Of a stretch of DNA of 64,000 nt, positions 35,811-50,760 are shown in pieces (the first letter of the stretch is position 1; every line of letters starts with the position of its first letter). The stretch is from the NCBI RefSeq assembly GCF_021917145.1, contig NC_061066.1, positions 1,823,333-1,887,332 on the forward strand. The letters are read 5' to 3'. A model generated the notes under the pieces. The model saw nothing but the letters and a program-made list of their open reading frames with translations. It made no database searches and was not told the origin of the DNA. The position numbers and the translations under genes are program-made. The DNA is from Hypomesus transpacificus. Its lineage: Eukaryota; Chordata; Actinopteri; Osmeriformes; Osmeridae.

Positions 35811-37189
35811 CTAAACAACAACATGCAGAGTTATGGGGCAGTGGTCGCTTCCCATGGCCTTGTTGCGGATTTTACTGTCGCACAAGCCAGGCAGCAGAGC
35901 GGAGGACAGCACAAAGTAGTCAAGCCTCCAGCCCACATTCTTGGAGCGGGAGTTCATCATGTAGGTCCAGAAGCTGTACGCGTTAGCTTGCTCTGGGTAC
36001 AGCTCGCGGAAGCTGTCGATGAAGCCCTCACTCAGCAGCTGACTAAAGCCTTCGCGCTCCTCCGGGGTGAAGCCAGCGTTCTTTTTGTTGCCTTTGGCGT
36101 TCTTCAGGTCGATCTCCTCGTGGGCCACGTTGAGGTCACCGCACAGCACCAGGGGCTTGCGCTTGTCCAGGTCACAGAGGTAGGCCCTGAAGTCCACATC
36201 CCAGGTCTTGCGGTAGTCCAGCCTCACCAGGCCGCGACTGGAGTTGGGCACGTAGGCTGTGACCAGGAAGAAGGTTGGGAACTCTGCAGTGATGACTCTG
36301 CCCTCCTTGTCATGCTCCTCTTTACCTAATGTGTGAGAGTAAAACATTGACATCAGATGCACAGGCATAGACTGATTTCAAAAAGAAAGTTGCCATACAG
36401 TGTTCTCTGTGGGTGATTGGTCTCTGTGTCTACAATGTTTGGTACAGTCTTCTCAAACAAAGGACAATTGGTCTAGACATAGAAATTCAGTGGATATAAA
36501 AGTTTGATTCGTCATTGTTGATATAAGACTGTCACTCACCGATGCCGTAGGTAACTTTGATAGGCTCTGTCTTGCACAGCATGGCCACACCACTGTAGCC
36601 CTCCTTTTCCTCTGAGCCGGCCCAGTACTTGTGAGGAAACTCGGGCATGGAGGTGATCTCATTAGGGAGGGACTTCTCAGCACACTTGGTTTCTTGCAGG
36701 CACAGAACATCTGGACTCTCCTCACGCACCCACTGGGTAAGACGAGAGACAAGTAGTTTAGGGGTTTAATTCATTACACATCCATGAACCAGCGGCTGAA
36801 TGTGTTGATTTCATGGTTTCCCGGTCCCCAAATTTACATCAAGGCCATTCTTTTTGACCCAAGCTCTCAGGCCATCTACATTCCAGGAGGTGATCTTCAT
36901 GTTGGCGGAGCGGCCATCTTTGCTGGTCATCTTGTCAGGTGGGTCATCATACAGCACTGGGGCCTCTGGCTCCTTTCCCTTCTTCCCTTTTTTAGCAGCA
37001 GGGGCTGAGTTGAAAGTATAAGTTGGTATAGGTGGTATATACAAATACAAATTCCGTCTAACGTGTTTTACTGCACATGCTACAAACAAATTACATGTAT
37101 TATGATCCAATAACACTTGATGCAGCACCTGCTCCATTTTCATGGTCTTCTCCGGCCTCCTCGTCATTCTTCTTTCCTCTTTTTGACAT
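35811..37189 (-). CDS. apex1: AP endonuclease 1 (Ape1/Ref-1)
   Basis: Cleaves the backbone 5' of abasic sites in base-excision repair in the nucleus, and acts as a redox factor. Exons: 37129-37189, 36838-37004, 36540-36732 and 35811-36325; total 936 nt, 311 codons plus stop, near the usual 318. The N-terminus [11 protein letters not shown] and [12 protein letters not shown] form the basic tail. Catalytic-domain motifs are [48 protein letters not shown] and GWRLDYF, ending GSDHCPITL. The exon 1 donor (GTGCTG) is weak but keeps phase. Head to head with osgep. Confidence 0.95.
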
Positions 37190-38411
37190 CCTGGCACTCG
37201 CTCTGAATCCACACACACCCTGCAGACACACAACACGCGCACACAACAACACACGCGCCGCTGAAAGGGAAAGGAAACACTTTGTCATGGTGACCTTCAT
37301 CAGCTAGCAATTTATCGTTTAATTAAACCCAGAGCATTCAATAAGGAAGATGCATGCCACGTTTGAAACCATTAAGTTATAGTAAAGATGTGCCACAGTT
37401 GGATACCCTGTACCAAATTACTTACTAAATTTGAATGTATTTGTTACTTGGTGACGCAGCTAGCTATGCTAATTGGATAAATTATCTAACTCAGTTGCCA
37501 CAAAGGGATTAGCTTGTTAGCTTGCTATTCAATAAAGCACTGCGGCCTAGCAACATTTGACATGCCGTAGCAATTTGAATGAATAGAAAATAAACATGAT
37601 CATCATTACGACGTTATTGGATATATGGTTTGACTGAGAACAATTCCAAATAAAAGAAATCTTACTTTGAACTTTCACAACAAAAGGATACCTGAACAAC
37701 TAGCCACGCAGCCAGACACTCGAGTCACTCCCCCACAACAAAAGCAGAGAGACGCATAGCTGATTTTGGGAGCAGAGGCACATGTGCTGGTAGGCTGTCC
37801 AAAAGTATGCCTGCAACATTATTACACTTTTATAGAATGAACGTGCTTTATATTAAAACAATAAGATCTAATACTTAATATTGTACGAATATATAAGCTC
37901 AATAAATATATATATATTATTTAGTTTGTTGATTCATTCCAAAACATTGATTACAGCCAGGGATGTCGTAGAAATCCTCTCTAAACTGGTCCTGACTACA
38001 AACAGCAACAGAGGTTGGTGTTGAGCGGTTCTTCAAACTTTTATTTGAAACTCTAAGCATTTTAATCTAGTTTCTAATCAATAACGAATGCAACACACTG
38101 TGAGAATTGTAATATTTCTGCTCTTATGTATCTAATACAAAGTGATATCGACATCAACAGTTTGTAGCCTTATGGCCGCATGCTACTATTGCAAGTTTGT
38201 CATGACCAGCTAGTAGCTGGTGCTAGGCTAGCTAATTAGAATTTCAGTTGGCCTTGCTAGGGATTTTGTACAGGTGCTACATGCATCATGTCAGCGTGCT
38301 GACGTCTATATTTTTTCTACCACTTCACTAACTTGTCTGTAGCTCAGACCGGTCAACTTGTTTTTGGTAATCGTGTCCTTTCTATGTACCCTATGAACCC
38401 TATCAGCTGCC
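37190..38411. promoter_or_regulatory. Shared apex1/osgep upstream region
   Basis: The two start codons are 1.2 kb apart and divergent, as at the mammalian APEX1/OSGEP locus, so a bidirectional promoter is expected (inference). The apex1 5' UTR probably includes an extra non-coding exon. No other ORF is supported. Confidence 0.5.
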
Positions 38412-40819
<2,408 letters not shown>

Positions 40820-41804
40820 CAGCTCAACACGCAGGAACACGCACCTCTTCTCATAGCTTGTGTCATGGTGTCATGAAAGAATGCTGGAAGAAAATTCAAA
40901 TTTTCCAGTAAACGTTGGCTCAGCTGTTGCATGAACATGGTAATGTAATGGATCCATGAACTGTACTAAGGAGCAAATTACATTGTGTACAGACTTGAGG
41001 GGAAATTAAGTGTTCATTTCAATATATCCATGCAATGCTGTACATACTTTGATCAATCAATGTACTGTAAATGCCAAGCAAATACTTGAGTCAAGATCAT
41101 TCAATTTTATTATGCAATACTGATCACTTACAATCCTCTTCCACTTCCAGTGTAGTTTTTGTAATTATATATATATATATATATTTTATAAATTGAGAAC
41201 ATACCGAGCAAAGTGTGATCCCTTGAGGACTTAAGAGTAACATTCACCCGTTGGGGTACAAAAAAACAAAAAAACAGCATTTAGATTAGACATTGGTCAG
41301 GTGCATTCTTATTGTGCTGCTGACTGCACCTGTATGTAAACTGGAGACATGTTACAAGTCCCTTGTATAAAATGACTGAAATGAAAGCAGGTACAAGACA
41401 TTTTCAAATGTGTGCTAAACAAAAAAAATCAGTCTGGTAAAGTAGGCATACAGGGATTGGTCACAACGGATTAGAAAGTGCTTGATTGACCACTCGCATA
41501 CAGAACCAAAAAAAACAGATAAAACTGCAGTTCATTACAATAAAATGACAGCTCTTCAAAGATTTGTTTGTTTAAAAAAAGACCAGCTCTGTACAACGTT
41601 AAAATAATTGTTGCGCAGGGATAGGAAGATCCAAATCCACTTCATTAAGGCAGGCTTCTTGTAAGGCGTTAGAAAAGTCCCTAGGTGTTTCCTCGAGGAG
41701 TTAGTCCAAAGTGTCTCAGTGTGGCTTTGTGTGTAAAGACAACCTGAGAGAAGTGTGCATGTGTGAAAAAGGAGTGGGTGTGTGTGTACACATGTACCCC
41801 CGGG
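40820..41804. other. 3' UTRs of osgep and the nufip2-like gene
   Basis: Convergent 3' ends. A minus-strand AATAAAA near 41,105-41,111 is the likely poly(A) signal of the nufip2-like gene; an osgep signal is not obvious. An (AT)n run lies at about 41,165-41,184. No ORF supported. Confidence 0.45.
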
Positions 41805-43019
41805 TTAGGCTGGGTGCTCCAGGGAGTTCTTAAACCAGACAACCTTTTTCGGATCTGAAATAAAAACAAGAACACTTTTGTAAATACCCTTTCCCCCTTT
41901 GGATGAGCATCTACTTCAGAATACTTCAAGCTTTTAAGTTGGATCTCTTTGTCAAAATCAGGGTACAGATGTAGCATTAAAAAAAGGTTTTGCAAAAACA
42001 AGGTATCATATTTCACATTTGGACAAAATTCTCAAACTGAACGTAATCACTCACCTTGCTTCCGTTTATTGCAAATAGTGTTCCACTCTAAAGAGACGGA
42101 AAGAAGAACCATTAGAAGTCATCATTCAGTTTGATTAGAACCAAGGGACGCTCCACTTCAACCTCTGACCTCACACACACGAATGCTTTCAAGTTGCAAT
42201 TCACAAAATGTTACTGCAAAGAGGACTTTGGGTTTTCGAGAAATCTGTTCCTGTACCTTGACTGTGGTATTTTAGGGCCTCTACTAGATGGCGACAGCTG
42301 AGCAGCAGCTTCCCGTTGCCCTCTTCTTCATCCGGACACTGGCCAATGGTGATCATGTTAGTGGCTGGAACAAGCATGTCACTACCGTACTGGATTGTTA
42401 GAAGAGCCTCCTCTGCTGGCTCGCTGTCATCTGAGGGCTGTGACAGCTCTGTGGGGCCAGGAACACATCCGGACCCCTCTGAGGCTTGGAGGACTTCACT
42501 GATGAAACTTAGTCCCCACTGGTTCTGTAGCAGAACCCCGATGGCAGGACGATCGTCCTCGAGGGCACCACTTGCAGCTCCCGCCTTCACCTTGGAGGCG
42601 TAGCTGACGGCTGGCTGTAGTTTGGCTGGGCTGTCTTGCACTGGGAAAGCAGGGGGAGGCTTCAGCAGTGACAGGCTGTTCTCCACCCACCTTTCCTTTG
42701 AGCTCTGTTTTGGTGGCCGGTCAGCCACCCTCCCTGTCCCTCTGAAGCCCTCTCTGCGTGGGCCACGGCCTTTGTGCTGCTGGGCCCTGCGCTCTCTGTC
42801 TCTTCGAAAGGCATGTGCGTAGGTGGGTCCATTCAAGCTGCCCTCAGTGGCCCCAGGTGATGTCTGGCGGGGCTGCTGGTCAACTGCAATGGAGCAACCT
42901 CCTCCACCTCCACAGTTGCCTGACCCTGGGGATAGGCGACGGTTGCGAATGTGAGGTTCTGGGTTGGTGGTGGACACAAGGACAGCTGGATCACACAAGT
43001 TGTCGGACTCACACGCCAT
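41805..43019 (-). CDS. Short NUFIP2-like protein
   Basis: Exons 42257-43019, 42055-42087 and 41805-41854; 846 nt, 281 codons plus stop. Matches NUFIP2 (FMRP-interacting RNA-associated protein) in three places in the right order: SLLKPPPAFPVQDS followed by VSYASKVKAG, the core LQNQWGLSFISE, and a C-terminus spread over the last two exons (EWNTICNKRKQ, DPKKVVWFKNS). It is far shorter than NUFIP2 (about 700 residues) and lacks the long His/Gln-rich N-terminus, so it may be a distinct paralog rather than the nufip2 ortholog. The N-terminal half is Arg/Gly-rich and likely disordered. An out-of-frame upstream ATG at about 43,036 opens a short reading frame overlapping the start. Confidence 0.8.
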
Positions 43020-44501
43020 GTTGCTGGCCGCCCATGTTCCTGATAAACAAGAATAACAATTTGATTAACCACATGATACAATTCAATTTGGCTCAAGTCA
43101 CAGTTTAAGGACTTCTTTCAATGGGACAATTAATTTCAAGATTTTGAATAATAATCTCATATTTGAGCACTTGGATGCGTTTCTCAATCTCCACTACATG
43201 AGCTGATGGGCATTTTACCAGGAACACAACGATAATGCGTGTTCTAGGAAAATACCAGGACTAAAGTTCCCTCTTTAGTCTAAGATTGGAAAGTTTAGTC
43301 ATTCGCATTTTATTGTTCAGCTGATTTCATTACTAAACTAGACACATTCCTAACCTGGGACGGCTTCTAGACACTTCTAGAAGATTATGGAAGCTAGCTC
43401 AGTCGTCGTCAAATGCTTTGCCCGCCCTGGTGGCCTCCCTAACTAGCAGGCTAATTTCAATACCCATAGTGCGTCAATATCCAACTGCCATTTAACTAGA
43501 TAAGAAAGCACATGCAAGTACTGTATTCACAAAATCTAGGCATGACCTAGAAACCGATATAGTTGGTTGTTACTTAACTACTGGTGCTACTACAGTTACC
43601 CAACACCTGCAACGTGTTACAGAATCAGCTACAGCTAGCACTAGCTTGCTAAAGCTACCGCACTTTAGGATTGAAACTCGCTGATTTAGCTCGACGAGGA
43701 CAGCTAGCAATCCCAGTTAGCTAGGTCTAGCTGATGTCACAAACGAATAAAGTAGACTAGTTACCACAAATGAAACGATAAATTACCTGACACGGGCAGA
43801 AGGCACATCTACTGTACACCACGGAAATTTGTCTCGCCCCCAAAGCAACAGCAAAAAATTGCCAGCTAACTTGCTAGCAAAGCAAGTTTTATAACTCCCT
43901 ATTTAGGACAGTAACTACGTTAGCTAGCCTAGTAGCTAGCCAGCTAGAGGTGAAATAGAACGTCTCAGTAACGTTAGCTAGCCTAGCAGCGTTTGTCAAC
44001 GCATTTGATTGGAATGCTACCTTGACAACATGTTTTTAAAGCAGATATTCACATTGAAAATTTTCTAAAAGTGTTTACAACTTACCCGTTTTAATATGCA
44101 TATCTCTTCGTTCTAATGTAATGTTGAAAAGGAACCGTTAGAGAACTTTTTGTTTACAGCGGCGTTGAGCAGTCGTGTGTTGATGAGTCTCGAGTGGCTA
44201 CACGGAAGCAAGCAACAGTCAGTGGAGCCGGCTGGACTGGGAGTGGAAGTGACTGTTCAGACTGCCGGATATTGAAGCGCGAAGATGAGAGGGAAAGCAA
44301 ATCGAATCGTCCTATCCTCTGTCAAACCCACGGGACTGAAAATACTTATGCAAATGATTTTAAATGAATTCTAAGTTATGGTGCCAAAACACAGTAGACC
44401 TTGTACAGTGTAGTTTACGCATCGGCACTATATTTTGTCAGCTCAATGAGAACGGATGTCGAAATTTTTCTTACAAGATTGTGTTAAACATGTTCTAGAA
44501 A
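43020..44501 (-). other. 5' UTR, intron and promoter of the nufip2-like gene
   Basis: An acceptor (TTTATCAG) just upstream of the start codon and a minus-strand GTAAGT donor at 44080-44085 suggest a non-coding first exon at about 44,086-44,200. The rest of the interval is intron plus the spacer to the neighbouring gene; it contains repeated GCTAGC-type sequence and no supported ORF. Confidence 0.4.
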
Positions 44502-47500
44502 CTAGGTCACCCGTTCCAGTATATTCTCACCTCTCTTTCTGTCCATGATGCTCTCTTCATTTCTCTCTGGCCACTTGTCCTCTCTGTTCCTCCAATCAAT
44601 ACTGCTATCTGAGGGATGGGGCTCTTTCCGCTTGCTTTTTTGCTTTTGCCTTCGAGATTGACGGGTCTGACGTCTTGGTCTCTTCTCCATTGTGTCCTCA
44701 CCCTTCCGTACCTCATCCTTCCGTACCTCATCCGTCCGTACCTCACCATCCATCGTTTCACCGGCGCACATAACAAGCTCTTGCCTTTCCTTTCTCCAGG
44801 AGCCCCAGGTCTTCCATTGAGGATCCTCACGTGCGATGTCCCTGTCCCACACATTGTCCGTCTCCATCCACCTGCCCCTGGGCCGAAACGGCGTACCCCT
44901 GGTTTCACCCCACCTTTGATGACCCTGTGACTCGTCATCTCTGTGATCAAACCAGTTCTCTCTGTTCGGTCTCCTGTTCGGGGTCTCACCTCCACCATTT
45001 ATCTTCTCACCTTGGTCTCTCTGCTCCTGTGTCTGGCTGTCAGGGATGCTGTTCTCTCTTTCGCGCTCAATGGTGTCCCTCTCATTAGTCTTTATCTTCT
45101 CTTGAGGTCCTTCCTTTGTATTGCACTGGTGTTGATGCTTGTCTTTCCCCTGCCATGTTGGGGCATCTTCCTTAAGCTTAACTTGAGCATTGCTCTCAAT
45201 CTTTGTGGATGTTTCTGTGCATGAGTTAGCTGTTTCTATTTCTTGTATTTGTGAATCCATACAATCGGAAGCCCTCTGGTATTCCTGGTTCTGGGCTTTC
45301 ATTCCAGTGGCATCCTCTTGATCTGAAAGACAAAATATAAATAATCAAGATTGCTTATCCTTGCACAGCATACCTGGTGTCAAAATAAGTATTGCTCTCA
45401 CTCGTCTTGAATTTAGTTGGCTTTCTCTACAATAACACGACAGTGTCCCTGTTTAACTCAATGGTATTCATAGTGATACCTTTTGTTTTATTTCTCCTTT
45501 TTCTCCTCTGTTTTTCTCTCTCATGTTCTTTCTCGTGCCTGGCTATGTTCAAGTGGTCCACAGAGTCAGTAATTTTCTCCTTGGAAGTCTTGTTGACATC
45601 ATCATTGTCTAGCTCTTGATCTCTCCTCCCAATTCCAATCCCCATTGTCATGAGTTCTATGGAAATCAGTTCAGTCTGTCTCTGACATATCCCTCTCTTA
45701 TCCATACATCCATGTCCTGAGTACAACTTGGCTTTACTTTGCTTGGATGTCCCTCCACCTTCCTCATGCAACAAATGAGCCCCCTCACAACATTCCACCT
45801 TCATTCCCTTCTCCTTGACAGTAGTCTTACTTTTATCTTTGATGTCATTGGCCCTTTCCCTATCACCCCTGTGTTCAGTCTCCACAGACAGTGCCAGATC
45901 CCTCGCAGTATTGTCAGACACCTGGCAGTGTTGAATGTGTTTGATATGATAGGCAGCCCGGAGGCGATTCAAAATTAGCTCTCTGCGTTCGTTCTGAGAG
46001 TCGGCATGGCAAAAAAACCTTCTGGGGTTATAAAATGGGTCTCTGATTGGAGGCCGGAGGTTAAGTTGTTCAACAGCCCGTTTACTATCAGCTTTAAACC
46101 ATGGTAAGAGTGTCTTTACGGTGCACATCTTCCTCTCTCTCTCTCTTTGTCTTTCCTTTCTTTGCTCTGCCTTGCATTCCTTGTAACTGGAAACATACTT
46201 CATTCCCTTCATTTTCCTCTTTGCCAGCTTTCTTTGGTTATCCAAGAGTAACGTAGTGTATTGCTCTTGAGACGCCCGGAATTTATCAAACTTTACATTA
46301 ATCACAGATTTGCAGATTGACTGGTGTACTATACAGGAGCTCACTTTGTCTTCCAATAACTGGAACGCTTTCTCTGGGTCAAGATCCTTCCACTCTTCAC
46401 TACATGCTAAATATTTGAGAAAATAGAATATAATCAATGGTCTACCCAAGGACTATCATACAATAAGTCAAACACATTTAGAGGAATCCTAGAACATCAA
46501 CGTATTATTAAACTGGGTTAAAATACAACAGACAGGACAGTTTTAGAAAGGAACATTTGTTTTGAATGCCTTCTCAGTTTAACACAATTGACACCTTGAA
46601 CATTAAAAACTCATGACTCTGTGCTGTCGTCTCTGAACCCAGATTTACAGAAACAATACTCACCAGTCGTGTATTTAGGACCCTGCCATAGGATGGACAA
46701 TTCAGCTTCCGTGTCTTCATATCTCTGATCTCTGACTCTTATGGACTCCCTCTCACCCCTAAGCAAATGGTAGTCCCTTAAATCCACCATTAGGCTTTGT
46801 TCTAGGTCTATGAGGGTGGAATAAGTTAAGCACAAGGTGTGTAGCTCCAACTGATGAAGCCTTCTTAAACAGCAATCATCCACATGGCATAAGACGCTAT
46901 CCTGACCGGCTGTCAAAGCCTGGTTATAATTAGAGATGAAGAGGATATCTGAGGATATTCTAGGCTGAAATGCTGTGAAGGTTGGGTTCATTAGATTTCC
47001 AGCAGGTTGGTTTTCATGACTGTCAGCTGCCTGATATGGGATCAGAGGTTGGTCAATAGGATGGATGTCTTCATCCAGACTGGTTTCACCCGAGTTCAGG
47101 TCAGGATCATTGCTTGAGCCATCCGAGGCCTTTTCAAGTGCCAAGGTAGTGTGCCATTCAGGGTCCAGCCACTCCACAGCCGATAGGTCAATGTCAAAGT
47201 CAGAGTTCAGAGAATCCTCACTAGAACCAAAGAGTAATGAAGAACAATATAATGTATTCAATCTTAGTTCTTTGCTAGAATCCATTACAGCAATGGTATT
47301 ATTTTCGTCTTCCGAGACAATGTTTGTCTCATTTATTTTCTTCAAAAGGAATAAAGAGTCCTTTGTTACATCTTCTGTGGAAGGCCCAAAGTTCACAGCG
47401 ATTCCATCATTTTTAACTTTGCCATTACCTTCTGGTAGACACTCACTTGAGTTTACATAAGATATATCCTTGGTGTGATTTACCTCAGTGTACTCCTTGC

Positions 47501-48339
47501 TGGACTGAACCACAGGTGTCTTTAAGACCTTCTTTGTCTCATTCATTTTGTTCAAAATGGCTAAGGAATCCTCCATTTCATCTTTAGTGGATTGGGACAC
47601 TTTAGTGGATGGTTTAAAGGTTAGGTCAAGATCTTTGCTTGTGCTTGATGAGGGCTCTGCCACTAGCAGGGTAGAGTACCGTTCAGGGTTCAGCCACTCC
47701 ACAGCTGATAGATCGATATCAAAGTCTGGGGTCCGAGAGTCCTCTATTGAACCTATCATAGCAAGGTCCTCATTTTGAACTATGCAGTTACCTTCTGGGA
47801 GAATTTCATTTGACACTGAATCCATGTTGTTTTTGGTGTCTTGATACAGCTGACAGGTAACCTCGGCAGGTGTCTCAGAGACAATCTTCAGCTCAGTTAC
47901 TATGTTTACAGATTCCTCATGGGCTTTCATTGGTTTCATAGCTAGTGTGGCTTGCTGAAAGGCTGTCTTCGCAAGCTGTAAGGGAACATTAACATTTACC
48001 TTGTTTTCACTGACAACAGAAAGTTTGATTCGAAATAATGTTTTTACAATTAACTAGTACTGTAATTTATAATTTACAGCCAAATACTTAACGACAGGTC
48101 ATAGGCGACATCATTTATACCAAAAAATAAACGTATTCAATGTAACAAGGTTGAGCAAACTGTCGTCGACTATATGCTACTATTTAGCTAGTCTACTGTA
48201 CTGCAAAGTACAGTTACGTTTTGAAATGTGGTTAGTTGTAACCGCTAACTGCTGTAGCGTCTAGCTCAATAGCTAAATAATCACCACTGATCTCCTCCGT
48301 TACTTTGTCAACGTCCATACATTGCAGTCTGATGAACAT
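44502..48339 (-). CDS. Unrecognised protein of about 1,031 residues
   Basis: Proposed exons 48304-48339, 46664-47975, 45480-46406 and 44502-45322; phases agree and the sum is 3096 nt (1031 codons plus stop). I do not recognise the family. Exon 2 is acidic, Ser/Thr-rich and contains two copies of a roughly 95-residue unit, each with FDIDLSAVEWL. The exon 2/3 junction holds a predicted helical, Leu-rich region (RRLHQLELHTLCLTY) and the best-ordered part (EEWKDLDPEKAFQLLEDKV; KRKMKGMKYVSSYKE; LLPWFKADSKRAVEQL). The C-terminal exon is Lys/Arg/Glu-rich and low complexity. The first coding exon (MFIRLQCMDVDK) is the least certain, but its donor AAA/GTAACG is in phase. More coding exons past 44,502 are possible. 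Confidence 0.65.
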
Positions 48340-49292
48340 GTTGGAAATTGAAGAATGGCAACGAAATATTAAGCAAGTATATCTGAGCAATTTCCACCTT
48401 GCCACTAAAAATTGGTTACATTCATGTTTATATTCGAAGTTAACCTAAATTATGTCGCATATGTAACCCAGGGTTACAGGGCACAAACTTATTCATGTTA
48501 AAATACAATCATTTATAACAAATATAGCTCTATATATAGACTAATATAACAAATAACATGTCATTTTCTCAAAAGTTATACAAAATATTATATTAATTTA
48601 TTGAATAAGCCAGGTTAGAGGCAGGAAAGGAGGAGCCTCGTGCTCTCGCTCTCAGAGAAAAAAGTACTGAATCAGACGAGAGAAATAAAGATAACAGGGT
48701 GAATTCGGGTAATTTGGGACATATTGGGTAGGCCTAATGTGAGACACTTAAACTCCAGTGTTTTTATCCTGCTATGACAACGTCCAGTCCACAGCATGGA
48801 TGTCATGTGACTGAAATCACAAAACTTGATTTGTGTGATGTCCCAGAAAGGGGCAGGACACTTGTCAATCAGGAAGCTTCCATGAGATTTGCTCAATCAA
48901 GCAGATAATTTATATGGACTCTTTGAATCAGGTCAGTGACTTAACATTCTGAAAAAAAAAATTCAATGTTCCTGTTATCAAATTATGGTAGTGATATATT
49001 CAAGCAACAAAATATGAAACTTGGGAAAAAGTTGTTTAGATTTATTTATTTACCATTTCTTAGCTGTCCCACTTTATCAAACATGATTGGTAATGCTGTA
49101 CGGCATAATTTGGGTAATCTGGGACGTCTCTAAAAACGTCCCAGATTACCCAAATTCACCCTACTGAAAGAAAGAAAAGACAAACATATAGATTAACTGA
49201 TTTATTTCCTTTAATTGTATTGAAGAGACAGATAATGGTTGTTTTCCTAACAATAGTTGTATTCCTAATGTCAAATCCTTCAGCCTAAATAT
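47117..49292. repeat. Left unit of tandem segmental duplication
   Basis: Pairs with 49305-50760. Both units start GCCATCCGAGG and end AATCCTTCAG followed by an AT-rich run. Confidence 0.75.
48696..49162. mobile_element. 467-bp terminal-inverted-repeat element (MITE-like)
   Basis: Ends are 25-bp inverted repeats (48696-48720 and 49138-49162, 23 of 25 matching) beginning AGGGTGAATTYGGGTAAT. The element is flanked on both sides by AC, a possible 2-bp duplication. No transposase inside. A further inverted copy of the terminal sequence at 49107-49126 pairs perfectly with 49137-49156 across a 10-nt loop. Absent from the corresponding place in the neighbouring duplicated segment near 50,600. Family not recognised. 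Confidence 0.7.
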
Positions 49293-49304
49293 GATCTTGT
49301 TTAA

Positions 49305-50760
49305 GGCCATCCGAGGACTTTTCAGGTGCCAAGGTAGTGTGCTATTCAGGGTCCAGCCACTCCACAGCTGACAAGTCAAAGTCAGAGTTCAGAGAATCCT
49401 CACAAGAACCAAAAAGTATAGAAGAACAATATAATTTATTCAATCTAAGTTCTTTTCTACAACCCATTACAACAATGGTATTTTTTTCCTCTTCCGAGAC
49501 AATGTTTGTCTCATTTATGTTCTTCATAAGGAATAAAGAGTCCTTTGTTACATCTTCAGTGGAAGGCCCAAAGTACACAGCGATTCCATACTTGTTAACT
49601 TTGCCATTACCTTCTGGTAGACGTTCACTTGAGTTTACATCAGATATATCCTTGGTGTGATATACCATGTACTCCTTGCTGGACTGAGCTACAGGTGTCT
49701 CTAAGACTTTCTTTGTCTCATTCATTTTGTTCAAAAGACCTAAAGAATCCTCCATTTCATCTTCAGTGGATTGGGACACTTTAGCAGATGGCCCAAAGGT
49801 CAGGTCAAGATCTTTGCTTGTGCTTGATGAGGGCTCTGCCACTAGCAGGGTAGAGTACCGTTCAGGGTTCAGCCACTCCACAGCTGATAGATCAATATCA
49901 AAGTCTGGGGTCTGAGAGTCCTCTATTGAACCCATCACAGCAAAGTCATCTTTAGCTCTGTAACTTTGTTCACAGATTCCTCATGGGCTTTCATTGATTT
50001 CATAGCTACTGGGCTTGCTGAAAGGCTGTCTTTGCAAGCTGTAAGGGAACATTAACATTTACCTTGTTTTCACTGACAACAGAAAGTTTGATTCGAAATA
50101 ATGTTTTTATAATTAACTAGTACTGTAGGGGGGGGGGGGGGGGGGGGCGACTACTGCATGCTGTACTGCTGTAGCGTCTAGCTCAACAGCAAAATAATCA
50201 CCACTTATCTCCTCCGTTACTTTGTCAACGTTCATAGCCTACATTTTCAATCTGATGAACATTTTGGAAATTGAAGTATGGCAACGAAATATTTAGCAAG
50301 TATATCTTAGCAATTTCCACCTTGCTACTAAAAATTGTTTAATATGATCATGGTTACATTCATGTTTATATTCGAAGTTAACCTAAAGGATATAGGCCTA
50401 TGTAACCCAGGGTTACAAGGCACAAACTTATTCAAGTTAAAATACATTTATTTATAACAAATATAGCTCTATATATAGGCTGATATAACAAATAAATAAC
50501 GTGTCATCTTCTCAAAAGTGATACAAAATATTGTATTAAATTATTTAATAAACCAGGCGGGAGGAGCCTCGTGCCGAGTAGCTAATGAAACAGACGAGAG
50601 AAATAGAGATACGTTAGGCTAGCCTACTGAGAAAAAAAAGAAAAGACGAACATATTAACTGATTTAACGCTTTTTACTTTAATTGTATTGAAGAGACAGA
50701 TAAGTTGTTTTCTTAACAATAGTTGTGTTCCTAACGTCAAATCCTTCAGTCAAAATATTA
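49305..50760 (-). pseudogene. Partial tandem duplicate of the 5' end of the unrecognised gene
   Basis: Corresponds in direct orientation to 47,117-49,292 (minus the MITE): the second half of exon 2, intron 1, exon 1 and upstream sequence. An open stretch 49342-49938 keeps FDIDLSAVEWL and the LPEGNGKV region, but its 5' coding part has lost sequence near 49,940-50,040, and exons 3 and 4 are absent, so no full protein can be made. A run of about 20 G sits at 50,128. Possibly transcribed from the duplicated promoter. Confidence 0.8.

Noticed and set aside
50127-50147. Run of about 20 G as a functional G-quadruplex
   Set aside because: Single homopolymer at a place where the twin duplication has ordinary sequence; likely slippage or sequencing noise.
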